Shown piece by piece: positions 23,990 to 35,055 of a DNA stretch of 64,000 nt (position 1 is the first letter of the stretch; each line of letters starts with the position of its first letter). The DNA is from Nipponacmea schrenckii (Eukaryota; Mollusca; Gastropoda; Lottiidae): positions 19,961,769-20,025,768 of the forward strand of contig JAUJPP010000007.1 in the NCBI GenBank assembly GCA_030562195.1, in the 5' to 3' direction. The notes below the pieces were generated by a model that did not search any database, was not told the DNA's origin, and saw only the letters and a program-made list of their open reading frames with translations. The translations under genes were made by a program, and so were the position numbers.

Positions 23990-26895
23990 GTCGGAGCCAG
24001 AAGTACACAACACAACAGTTGGTCCTTGGAGACCCAAAGCGTGCAAGTACGTTAAAGGTATGTCCTTTATCGTGAAGACTGTTATTAATATATTTACTAA
24101 ACACGATTCCTTTCATTGTTACAATCTGAATCAAGGATAATTTATAATTACATGTACCTAGAATGTTGCCAACATCAACACTCTGAATTTATTTTTCTAA
24201 TGTTCATATTGAACCCTACATATATTTAAAAGGATTTGAAAAAACAATATCCAGTAGATACATCACAGTCTGTTTAAATAAGATAACTATTTGTTGTATT
24301 TTTTTCTGTTATTTTCAACAATCAGAAAGAGGAAAAAGATACGAAATTGTAATGTAATGTAGTATAATGATACATTCGTAATACGGTCAGATTGTGGTGG
24401 TGTATAGCAAAACGTTTTTTTGAATTATTATTCTATTGAGAACAATGTATGTATATATATTTAGCTGTACATTGTAATTGTATTGAATTGTATTTTATTA
24501 TTTAGAAAAGAAAATAATTGCTATATAGCCCAAGAGTTTAGATCAAACTACACTCAACATTTAAACCTGAAACGCATAAAATAAGTAAAATCTATAACTA
24601 AATAAACCAAAGTCTGTTATGAATAGGTTTACGGGCTCCGGTTAAACACTATCTCCTGACTCCTGATGCCGCTCTGCATCTATGATCCCTTTTACGGATT
24701 CTCAATCTTAATGAATTAGTATTTGCCAACATCAGTCAATGCACATGGCCAGTATCCTAGATTAACTAAGTTGTTATCATATAATGAAACGTGGGTGTTT
24801 TTGTTTCTGGCATTATTATATGTTGTCCGACTTCAAACAGGTTTTTCTTTATTGTTTTCTCATTGACTTTCAAACTTATTCACTACCCGTGGAACAATAT
24901 AAACATTATAATAAGCACTACAAAAACCAGTAATTTCTGTTAAATCAATAGAAAAGTTGTATCGAGTGGAGTTCTATCGGAGACAAATAGATGTAGTTAG
25001 GATCGTCACTTCAGTGTACATTAAGGATGAATTTCTATAATATATCAAAGATAAGAAGCTGCAGTGTCGTAACTTGTTCTATGTAGTTTATATATATTTT
25101 TATCAACATTGTTTCTTACTATACTCACTGTATGATTTTGTCATTGCATTTTTTTGGTGCTAAACTATAAATAATGATAGCTAACATTTTCCCAATGGGA
25201 ATGAATCGGAAGTTTTGAAATGGAATTTAATTTTTATGATGTGCCTTATGGGAACGATTTGTATAAATTCTATTTGCAAACAAAAATGAAGCTTCACATT
25301 GACTGATAATAGATGTTCGTGTCGAGAATGGGAATTTTTCTTCACTAACATGTCAAATCTTTGGTTGCTTATTGCCACGTTTTTTTTAAACTGAGATGAC
25401 TGGGATGCTATGTTTTTATTGTGAATATTTCATCAGGAAATAAGGATCGTTATTTATAACAAAGAGAAAAACAAATTCAATTTCTGTTGCTAATGAGATT
25501 ATTTTAAAGAAACATGAGTTCGGTTAGAATTAGATGTCGACGTGGACCGATGTTATTTGACTCGAGGATTCAGGGACTCTAGCTTGGTGCTGATTGTGCT
25601 GTTAGTTGTGAAGAATATGACATTGTCAATGAATAGTGATTTTGGATTATTAGTTTGGACTGAATATTAGCGTATTTCTTAAAATATTGTACAATATTAT
25701 GTTCGTTTTATGGATATTAATAAGAAAAGCAAGCAACCGTTATTTGATGTGGAAATAAATATTAGATTAAGATCAAATAAATATTTGTGGCATATGGTGT
25801 TTGATCGGAAGCTGAAGACTACCATCCTAATCAAGTGCGGTATTTTCTGGGAAATTTAATTACAGTTTGAAGAAACAGGAGCCTTTGATGTAAGCGTGTT
25901 TCGTAGTTCTTTTTTTCTTAATTAAAAATAATAGCTTAACTGTGGTTCTACCATTGTTAGATGAAAGTATTACAGACAATGTTTATATATATATTTCCGA
26001 GCAATTCTATTGTTGTTAGGTGTCAAAATATTGTCAAGTGATATATATATGTATGCTGATATTGCAAATAATTGTGTAATATGACAAGACCAGACTGATT
26101 AGACTTGAACCTATTTGTGAAGGTCAAATTACATATATACTAATTACCATTACGAATGCGACAAGCAGAGGAAAAACAAGAAGTAATTATAGACTGTCGT
26201 CGAATAGGCCTATATTATCTTTCCAACCGTCAATGACGTTAATCTTTGGACATTTGCGTAGCAGTAATGGTCAATATCTTGTTCTCGCTAATTATAAAAA
26301 AATTAAAGTCAATAAATACCTCGAGATATCTGAAAGGACACACATGTTTTTTTTTAAATCGGTTTGTTTAGATACTGACACACAGCTGCGGTCATTTTCT
26401 TGTGATTGCTAATTAGACAGGCATATAAAAATGTAATTAATCACAATAACCAAGAAAGAGTTATGGATCTCCTGGTGATATATTTCGTTGTTAATATCAT
26501 ACTTGTGGAAATATAGCACTACTGATATAATGAGACAAGGTTGGTTTATTAGACGCTCATTTCATACCACAGAGAAAGGAAGTGCAGTATGAGTTACTAT
26601 ATTCTTCCAAACTCAAAGTTGATATTCACTTGAAATGTTGCGCTAAAATAATTTCTATTGGGAAATATTGGATGTGATTATTGGGAAATGAATATGTGAT
26701 TTTAGATTTGATTTTTAATAAAAGTATAGTAAAATAATTGTGTAGAAAGTTGTGAATGGATGTAATATTCGAAACTCAAAAATTTTGACACTTTGAGAGT
26801 CCAAATTTCTAGAACCTTGGTCAAGTGAAATTGCCTTTAAAAAGTGTTACTTTTACATTCCAGTAAGAAAACTTCTTGGCTATTGGATTTTTCAG
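23990..26895. other. Probable 5' leader intron region of the GPCR gene
   Basis: Nothing coding is visible. TACGTTAAAG|GTATGTCC at about 24050 is a second possible leader-exon donor. CTATTGGATTTTTCAG ending near 26896 is a strong acceptor 44 bp before the GPCR ATG, so the receptor mRNA probably has at least one upstream non-coding exon. Confidence 0.4.
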
Positions 26896-26939
26896 CACCA
26901 ACAAAAGGATCTCTTGTTTTGGACAACTGACAAGGAAAT

Positions 26940-28190
26940 ATGAATAACAGCTCTATATCGTTATCACTGGTAGTGGATAATACAGATGAGCTGGAAGTTA
27001 CCAGGTACATTGTACAAAAAGTATGTGTGCCTTTTATAACAACCCTGGGACTGACTGGAAACATTCTGAGCATTTTAGTTTTGACTCGGAGATGCATGAA
27101 ATCTTCAACAAATTGCTACTTGACAGCACTAGCGGCCTTTGATTGTCTTTATTTGGTGTTCAGTTTAACCCTTAGTTTCAAACATTATGATTTTATTCAT
27201 GAATTTCCTAATTATTGGCATTGGTTTCCTACGGGAAGAGTTCTAACGGACATGTCCGCCAATATATCGGTTATACTGACGGTAACGTTTACGTTAGAAC
27301 GTTACATCGGCGTCGCTCATCCCATGAGGGGTCGACAACTCTGTACCCCCGAAAGAGCAAGGATTATAATTCTGATTGTGGCTATAGTTGGTATTATTTG
27401 TACATCACCAGAATTCTGTGAATTAAAGGTGGTGGAAAAGATAGTTGATAATAAAACAATATTACAACTCCGAGAGACAGCTTTCTCTAGAAGTTACAGC
27501 TATCAAATAGGATTTTATTGGTTTTTAGTAACGTTTTTTACATTCTTACCTTTAATTTTCCTGTGTGTTTTCAATGGATTATTGATATGGACTGTGATAA
27601 AAGCCAATAAATTGCGTAGATCGATGGCCTCAAACAACAGACATTTAACCGAACGTCATAATAGAGACCAACATAAAATAACTAAAATGCTAATAATGGT
27701 TGTGCTAGTGTTTTTAGTGTGTCAGATTCCGGGTGCAGTGCTTTTGATGTATCGGACTTACATCGATTTGACAGATGCGCGAATGACCAGACAGACTAGA
27801 AATTCTATATTAATAGCGGGCAATATCACCAATTTATTATTACAAATCAACGCCTCAATAAACTTCATAATTTACTCTTTGATCAGTACCAAATTTCGAC
27901 GTGTGTTTTATAGAACACTCTGTATTCGGTATATTGCCAATATTGCCCATAGTTTACGTCATTCCCGCCATACTAGGTCCGATTCCATGCCATATTCCAA
28001 TGACAACTCTATGAGAAATGGAGAAGCAGTGTATCTTCAGCGTTGGAAGAAGCCAATGGTAAGAAAACACATTCGTGATAACATTCATTATAGTATAGCT
28101 TCAGATAGTGACATTAACGGTGACAGATGTCAGATTGTGATTTTAAATGCGAGTATCTGCTCCAATATTTATATTAACTCTGCGCCTTAA
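26940..28190 (+). CDS. FMRFamide-receptor-like class A GPCR, intronless coding region
   Basis: A complete 416-residue seven-transmembrane receptor. N-glycosylation sites NNSS sit at residues 2-5. TM1 has GLTGNILSILVLTRR and TM2 has YLTALAAFDCLYLVF. The TM3 end is TLERYIGVAHPMRG (ERY in place of DRY). TM4-TM5 include YWFLVTFFTFLPLIFLCVFN. A basic third loop (ANKLRRSM…TERHNRDQHK) precedes TM6 (VVLVFLVCQIPG). TM7 is NASINFIIYSL followed by the helix-8 STKFRR. ERY, the absence of the usual TM3-top cysteine (HWFPTGRVLTD) and an N-rich, NPxxY-less TM7 match the invertebrate FMRFamide/myosuppressin-like peptide receptor group. The ligand cannot be read from sequence. Polyadenylation signals AATAAA lie at 28526 and 28666. 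The ATG at 26940 follows a splice acceptor closely, which supports this start. Confidence 0.88.
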   Translation: MNNSSISLSLVVDNTDELEVTRYIVQKVCVPFITTLGLTGNILSILVLTRRCMKSSTNCYLTALAAFDCLYLVFSLTLSFKHYDFIHEFPNYWHWFPTGRVLTDMSANISVILTVTFTLERYIGVAHPMRGRQLCTPERARIIILIVAIVGIICTSPEFCELKVVEKIVDNKTILQLRETAFSRSYSYQIGFYWFLVTFFTFLPLIFLCVFNGLLIWTVIKANKLRRSMASNNRHLTERHNRDQHKITKMLIMVVLVFLVCQIPGAVLLMYRTYIDLTDARMTRQTRNSILIAGNITNLLLQINASINFIIYSLISTKFRRVFYRTLCIRYIANIAHSLRHSRHTRSDSMPYSNDNSMRNGEAVYLQRWKKPMVRKHIRDNIHYSIASDSDINGDRCQIVILNASICSNIYINSAP

Positions 28191-28679
28191 ATTTCCATTT
28201 TAGTATGATGATAACTCAGTGATTCTGAAATTGAAAAAAAAAAACCCCAAAGAACAATCGATTTTAAACATGTTATGATAGAAGATGATGTCCTGTCAGT
28301 TCTGTTCAAATGCCTGGATTCGTTATTACTCAATTCAGATTTCAGATTGCTTATAAGACATGACGTCATCGTTATCGGTACGCTGGAACAATATCTAAAG
28401 CTATGTTTTAATCATAGTATGGTTCTAATTTGATCGGAGTATTTTATTACAATCGTTGTTATCACATTATGGTATTATTATTTGCGGGTCTTTAAATGTA
28501 CGAAATAATATGCCTTATGTTTAAAAATAAATATTCTGATATTGTTAGTTGTATCTTCAATATTTTTTCCGTAAGAAAGGTAGGACGTATTACTCCACTT
28601 TATTTCATTTCACCATTCTTATGAATAGTTTATTTTGTCGTAATATTTTATGTGTTTTATTTATCAATAAATTGATCTC

Positions 28680-31600
28680 TTTTGTTTTGTTTATGTTTAC
28701 ACAATAAGCTAATATTGGGCTTTTTATCAATCATGTTCTATATATTTTTTTTTATACCAAAATAGCATGAACAGAAATAACTTATGCAAACCAATCACTA
28801 TTAACTCTATTAAGAAAAAACAAGACAACAAATAACCAAGAATTCCTCCAAATTTCATGGAAATCTTTCATTCTACTGAACATGTGATAGGTTGAATATT
28901 GAATGACCTAGAACGTGAGATGCAAAAGATTTCCTCAGATCATGGTTGACAATTGAATTCATCTGCCGGTCCATGCGACGACACATTCAGATTTGTAGTT
29001 TAATTAGATTAATATTTCTGCGCTGGATGTTGGGTTTGAGCTTAAAACTGGTGCTACAGTAAGTGTTCGTTAGAATACCGTGAAATGTATGCTAATACAA
29101 ATACAAATACGTGCTTTTGGTGAAAATAGAGTTAACCACAGTTTACTCATTATTTTTCTGATGGAACGCATTGAAGGATGAATGTAGTAATAAAAGGCGA
29201 TATAGTTGAATTGAATTACACTCCACTGACTTGAACATGCATTTGGCTAGTAACTTACTGTTTCTCACAAGGTGAAAATTTACCAATACGAACTCAACCC
29301 AGTTCCTGAATCAAAACTTAAGGGTTCACGTTTTATCTTCAAATGGCCAAAATATAAAACCTTCAAGATCCGCTTCAGTTATACGGAGCATCTTATGAAA
29401 CAGAAATACATGATACATGGACAACCATAATGGGAATTCAATACAAAAGGGTTGAGAACCCATAAGCATGCAAATACTAAATTCATGTTAAACTGACAAT
29501 TAACATTTTTCCTTTTAGCCTGACAATAAGAAAAGCAAACACTGGTCATCAGGAAACTAACAATACAATGGAGAAATGAAAGCATAATTTTCGTTGACAT
29601 GGGGTTCATCAACTTAAGAGATGCATATAGTATGCCCTTCAAGTTGATAATATTTTAAACATTACTAACATTCATTAATTGTTCACTTATACTATTTGTT
29701 AAAATAAACTGGAGTGTTTTTATCAAGCATTATAGAAAAAAAATTAAAAAATTCTGGAAGACTAGACCATGAATTAAGATGCCTTTTTGGTCGACAATTC
29801 TATCTAATTATAACCACATTCATAATTGATATTATACACCCAGAAAAAAGCCACTAATTAAACCACTTCTTTAAACAGCAACCCTCTTCATTAAAATCAC
29901 TACAGCAACTTATATAAAAGAAAACTTCAAAAAGAAAAAGAAAAATACTCTATATATAATAGGACTCATGAAATATGTATTTTAAATAATTTTTGTAGGT
30001 TTATTTATTTATCTTCAATATTACAATTAACAATACGTAAATGCAAAATGGTGTAACACAGAGTGTTATATGGGGCATAGTAAGGTTTAAAGGCGCATCC
30101 TGTGTTTGTAGGCCGAAAATTTTATATGCTAAAAATTTATAAAAACTGAACAAAGTAATAATATAGAAATGTATCCCTAAATGTACCATAAATCGTTACG
30201 TTTAAAACCCAAATCTATTACGTTCGTTATTATTTTTGTTTGGTATAACACAACTACTGTTTGGACGCTGAATAGAGAAATGCGTCACATCGAGACATTA
30301 TTAATCATCAACAATTAATATGTTCCACTTAATGAACCCTTTAAGTTAGATTGATCAATAAAATACATGGATGTAAAAAGCATATTTTAAAATATTTTCA
30401 GGTATTAATATGGCTAACCCTTAAAAGATGCTGCTTAAAGTCCAAAAACGAAAATAATCCTTACCATACCAATTGTGATATTCCAAATTCGAAATCAGAG
30501 ACTTAATTTTGAATAACAGCCCAGGTAATAACAAGTGAAACATGTAGTATCTTCTTCAAAGTGCTGTTATGAAATAATTAGAGGTTGATACCAGGCATCA
30601 TTACCTGGTTTGTTCTGTCATCATTGCTTAATTCTAGAGTTAAATAATTTGAAGCACCACTTATCGATTCATTTTGTAGGATGTAACGGGGTGGCAGTGG
30701 CGTTCCTAGGATTTATTTGGTGGGGGTAGGGGGGGGGGGGCTTGCGAAGCGAGACACGAATAAAAGACATCATCTTATTTCATTTACACAAATAAATGCG
30801 AACAATCAGAAATCTAATGAAGAAAACATAAGCATATGTTGTAATAAAACGACCCTCAACTTTTAATTCGAGTAAGGTAAATTAAGACTTAACGATGAGT
30901 GTCTATAACAACTTACATCGTGGTTTAGGAAGATACTTTCCTATGAAAGCACTCGCATAGGTCACAAGTAAGGACTAGGCTCATAATTTCAGTATACGTC
31001 ATTTTGGTAAGAAATTGTCTGGTTCTTGAGAAATTTACAAACAGAACAAATAAAATACATTTTTTTAAAAAGTGTTCAAGTGACAATTTAAAGGATGGCT
31101 TAAATTTAGCGCATCATCAAATATTCATACTGGCTTCTGAATGGCAATAACAGAAAGATAGTCAAAGTTTTTTGGGTTTTTTTTTTCACAAATATATATT
31201 GTTTTCTGTTTCAAAATATGTTTGCCAGTTGAGAAGGCCTGATCTACAATCTCCAAAAACGATTACAAATAAAAACCGGCCACCGTTGGAACATGATTTC
31301 CATTTCAGGCAGAGAGCAGCGACGAACTAATCAGTTTCCTTCAATTTTATACAGTGTCCCTAATCCCATGAAGATTACCTTCTTCGATTTCATGCCAGCT
31401 TACTCTCTTATCTTCCCCGGTCAAAAGATAATTAATTAATCGACGTCTATGTAGAGCTTTTTTATTAATATTTATCGTGGAAAAATAAGCCTTGTATTTT
31501 TTGTAATACAATTTTGTATGATTATTTTTAATCCTTTATGTAAATAAGCAGAAATAAAGTATCTCTAATTATTTTGTTACAGAAAGATCTAATTAAATGC

Positions 31601-31860
31601 CCTGAGAAATTTTGTATGTAATTACTGCAGGGTTGCTGATATTAAATCACACCATATCATTATACAATGAAATATCAGATAAATTCAACCTTCAATTTGT
31701 TATAATTTATATCTTTATATTCTGTTTGTGCCCTAAAGACTGCAATCTTTAAATGAAGACAATCCTGGTTTCTATCTACACTAACAGTTTTATGGATTGA
31801 ATATAAGCAGTGGTGTTTTACATGCCACCCATGACCTGTTATTTTGGAATAAAGGGGGTG
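28680..31860. other. Gene-poor interval with scattered repeat remnants
   Basis: No exon could be supported. At 30695-30740, CAGTGGCGTTCCTAGG followed by a G-rich run and CTTGCGAAGCGAG resembles the terminus of an hAT-like DNA transposon or a related non-autonomous repeat. The second terminus was not found. Confidence 0.5.
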
Positions 31861-31869
31861 AAATTAAAG

Positions 31870-32070
31870 GCTATATAACTAAAAATCCTTTGAAAATTGT
31901 AGCTTCTATAGCACCCACAACGAATATAGAGCCAGGGGCAATAACTAAAAAAACGCTCATACAATGCTCAAAGTTTCATCAAATCTATTGAAAATCGTAG
32001 CTTCTATTGTACCTACAACAAATGTTGACGGACGAACTGATGGACACATATTCATGTGGGCAGAATAAAA
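31870..32070 (+). repeat. Dispersed repeat copy
   Basis: Modules GGGGCAATAACTAAA, CAAAGTTTCATCAAATCTATTGAAAA and TGTTGACGGACGAACTGATGG are followed by the decayed terminal palindrome CATATTCATGTGGGC and AATAAAA. This is the same order as in the repeats at 1-2615. Confidence 0.7.
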
Positions 32071-32896
32071 TAAATTGTGCCTAGATTGATATCTAGTCAG
32101 CATAACATATCCCTCTGAGCATTGACCTCTATCTTTATTTGATTTAATCCCTTTCCTTTCTGACAGCTAATCAACATAAGAAATAGATATTCCGATAAGC
32201 TGTCTGAAGTATAAATTTTCAACCAAAAAGCCTCCTGTTTAATAAGTAATTGAAGTTTCTTATTACACTTCTTTTCAAATATTTTTGTTATTTTTTTTTG
32301 TCAAAAGGCTAACTGTAAATTCATCTGGATTAATGTTGTTTATGTATGGAAATTAGAAATAAGTACTACATGTATTTCTGAATTCTTAGAAAATAAACAA
32401 AGATCAATATACATACATTGATGATTGGTTACATTATATTAACCAAAAAATACATACAATATAAAGCAAAGAGAAAACAAATGCAGTGGAATGCATAACA
32501 TAAAAACTATTTCATTCACTATATTAATGAAGATCAACCTGATTTGGTCTGGAATAATAATGATACCAATTGGTTTTGAATTGATAAAACAAGGCTTCCT
32601 TTATTCAATGCAGGCATTTTGTCCATTGCTGCATTGAGGGGAGATAACCACCTAAATTAAATAAAGTGGAAATATTGTGGAATCGTTATACACCTTCTGC
32701 AGTACACTTGAAAGGACTTTTCTTTATTCAGTGCATTCAATCATCATCAAAAGAGCTCTGCCTATTCTTGAGAATTCCAGATAAGAACATACTAAGCACT
32801 TATAAACAGAATTTCCAACAATCCAATATGAATAGTATGGCTGATTTTGAAAATGATTCACATATAAAAGTCATAAATAAATTCAAGTTGTGAACT

Positions 32897-34106
32897 TCAT
32901 CTTTGTATGAGTAACAATTGATCTTGTATATCATCTAATAACTTAAAACTGAAAATTAAAAAAATTTATAAAACATTTAGGTTCAAGTGGTTTTAACACA
33001 CTCCAGTCCAGTTATAGGGGAGAATGAAATCCAAGGTCCTTGCCTTCAATTTTTAATTCTGAATGTTTTAAAACAAAAAATTGATCAAAATATATGACAT
33101 TTTGTCACTATTATGGCGAAGAATTTATATAATTCTTATATTTCAAAATGTTACTCTAAAATAAGCATTCTATATCTAATACTGAAACTTACTTTCTGTC
33201 TATGCTTGCTTGACTGAAAAAAATAACAGATGATATTTTAGGTCTATGATTACAGTTTTTAAAATGATATGATTATTTTGAAATATTGATCTTAGTTATG
33301 ATACATTACAAATATTCTGTTTCTACACTAAGGATAAGCATTAGCAATTTGCTGATAATCATTGCTGCTATATAAAATCAATGACTTAAACTGCTATCAG
33401 TTAGTACTATCATGTTGATCAAAGGTGAAGCATGTGTTTTGTAAGAATCATTATTGATGATAAAACCATACATTTGAACTATTAAACAATGGAAATGATA
33501 ATAGATAATGAAACACAAATTTTACTTACTGAAATTCTAGCTGAGCTTTTACAGCATCCATTTTTTTCATATTCTACAAAGAAAGTCAAATTTTAATTTG
33601 TGGTAGATGTTTTTAGGTCCGTATTCTGTTGTCAGCAAGGGAATCCAAAAATAAAAATATATCAATGAATTCAGATATATGAAAATTTTTGAAATCATAA
33701 TAATTAATGGATGCATTCAACTACTAACCTCCATTGTATGCGTGATACAACTTTCTTGAGATGCAAAATTCTTGGCAGCTTGCGTTAATAACTGAAAGAA
33801 ATGGAAGCAGTTAGATTAATTAAGGAAAATAAATGGAAAAGTAGTAAGTATGCATGTGTGGTGTACAAGGTATGGATAGGTACCTTTTGTCGGTGTAACT
33901 CCCCCCTCCATTTTTTTCTTTCGCTGATCTAAAAGCGATCGTTATGAGATGAAATAGCATCAACTGTCTAATCCAATAATACATACTTCCGTAGACTTAG
34001 ATGATCTTATAACCTGACGTGTCAATGAACCAATATCATTTATGTTTGTGGCTATTTTCTCATTTAAACGCGTTTTTGTTTCGTGATTCCAACTTGCGGA
34101 AGCCAT
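32897..34106 (-). CDS. BORCS7: BORCS7, BLOC-1-related complex subunit 7
   Basis: Five minus-strand exons give a complete 99-residue protein: 34106-33987 (40 codons), 33791-33729 (21 codons), 33573-33530, a 21-nt microexon 33213-33193, and 32948-32897 ending in TGA. All borders are GT-AG and the frame closes exactly. The product aligns along its length with BORCS7: IGSLTRQVIRSSKSTE, LLTQAAKNFASQESCI, MKKMDAVKAQLEF, and the C-terminus DDIQDQLLLIQR, which fits the family's SSDLQDQLNHLLK end. BORCS7 is a small helical subunit of BORC. BORC recruits ARL8 to lysosomes and so drives kinesin-dependent lysosome movement to the cell periphery (known for the family). Polyadenylation signal: minus-strand AATAAA at 32728-32723. 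It is head-to-head with UVSSA. Confidence 0.9.
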
Positions 34107-35055
34107 TTTGTTAATTTGTCAACTTAAAGTTATAGTACAAAACGAAATATTTGTTTTCTGTTATAACAGAATTCAGCTATAAATACTTTCGTATTTTTAC
34201 AATTTAAATCAATATTGACAATAAAAGATTGAAAAAATTTTTTTTTATGAGTTTGAGGTGTTACTTTAAACATTTAGATTTGAAATATCGTTTTCTGTTA
34301 CAGTACATTGTAATTCATTTAGTTTATCGAACCAAGATGGCGATGTAAATAAAGAAAATCACAGATTTCATAACACTTGCCAATACACTAAATATAAATG
34401 CCCATTTCTTCTGATACAGTCATTAGAGTTGCAGTCTATGAAAGAAAGGCATCAACTTCATTGTTAAGACCAAGGATGGCTGAGAGTGTGCAGCAATACC
34501 ATAAATGCAGGCCTCAATTATGAAGTCAACTCTTGCACATCCTTTTAGTTTTGACAGTGACGACAGAGGCTGTAGTCGTGGTACTCGTATTAATTGTAAA
34601 GATGATCAAAACAAAAGGAATACTATATATCCCAAGCTAAATAAATTGATACTGATGAATTTAGATATTCATAAATCCATTAAAAATGCTTATTACTATT
34701 AGTACCATTTGATTACCTATTGACTGAGTCAGACTGTTGTTCCTGTATTCAAGCTCAAAGCATTAGGTTAGAATTATATTTTGCATTTTGAAGCCATTTT
34801 AAGGAGACTAAATTATTAATTGATTGTTTCTGTTGTTATGTATCATAGTAAAGATATTAGCTTTCAACCACTATATATCCATCACAATAGAAATATATAC
34901 TTCATAATATTGAGTTACATCTTCATCTTGCTGACTATGATTTTCTGGGTCCAACATTTGTCAAACTCCAGTTTTGCTGCATACTGCAGGCTACAATGCA
35001 GCAGGATTAACATTACCAACATATTTTTGATTATATACATTCTCTTTTTAGAGCT
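34107..35055. promoter_or_regulatory. Shared BORCS7-UVSSA promoter region
   Basis: 949 bp separate the two divergent start codons. AAGATGGCGATG at 34334-34345 is a YY1-type initiator-region motif. TTCTCTTTTTAG ending at 35051 is a strong acceptor four bases before the UVSSA ATG, so UVSSA has at least one upstream non-coding exon, likely starting near 34.3-34.5 kb. No coding sequence is recognised between. Bidirectional activity is inferred from geometry. Confidence 0.5.
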
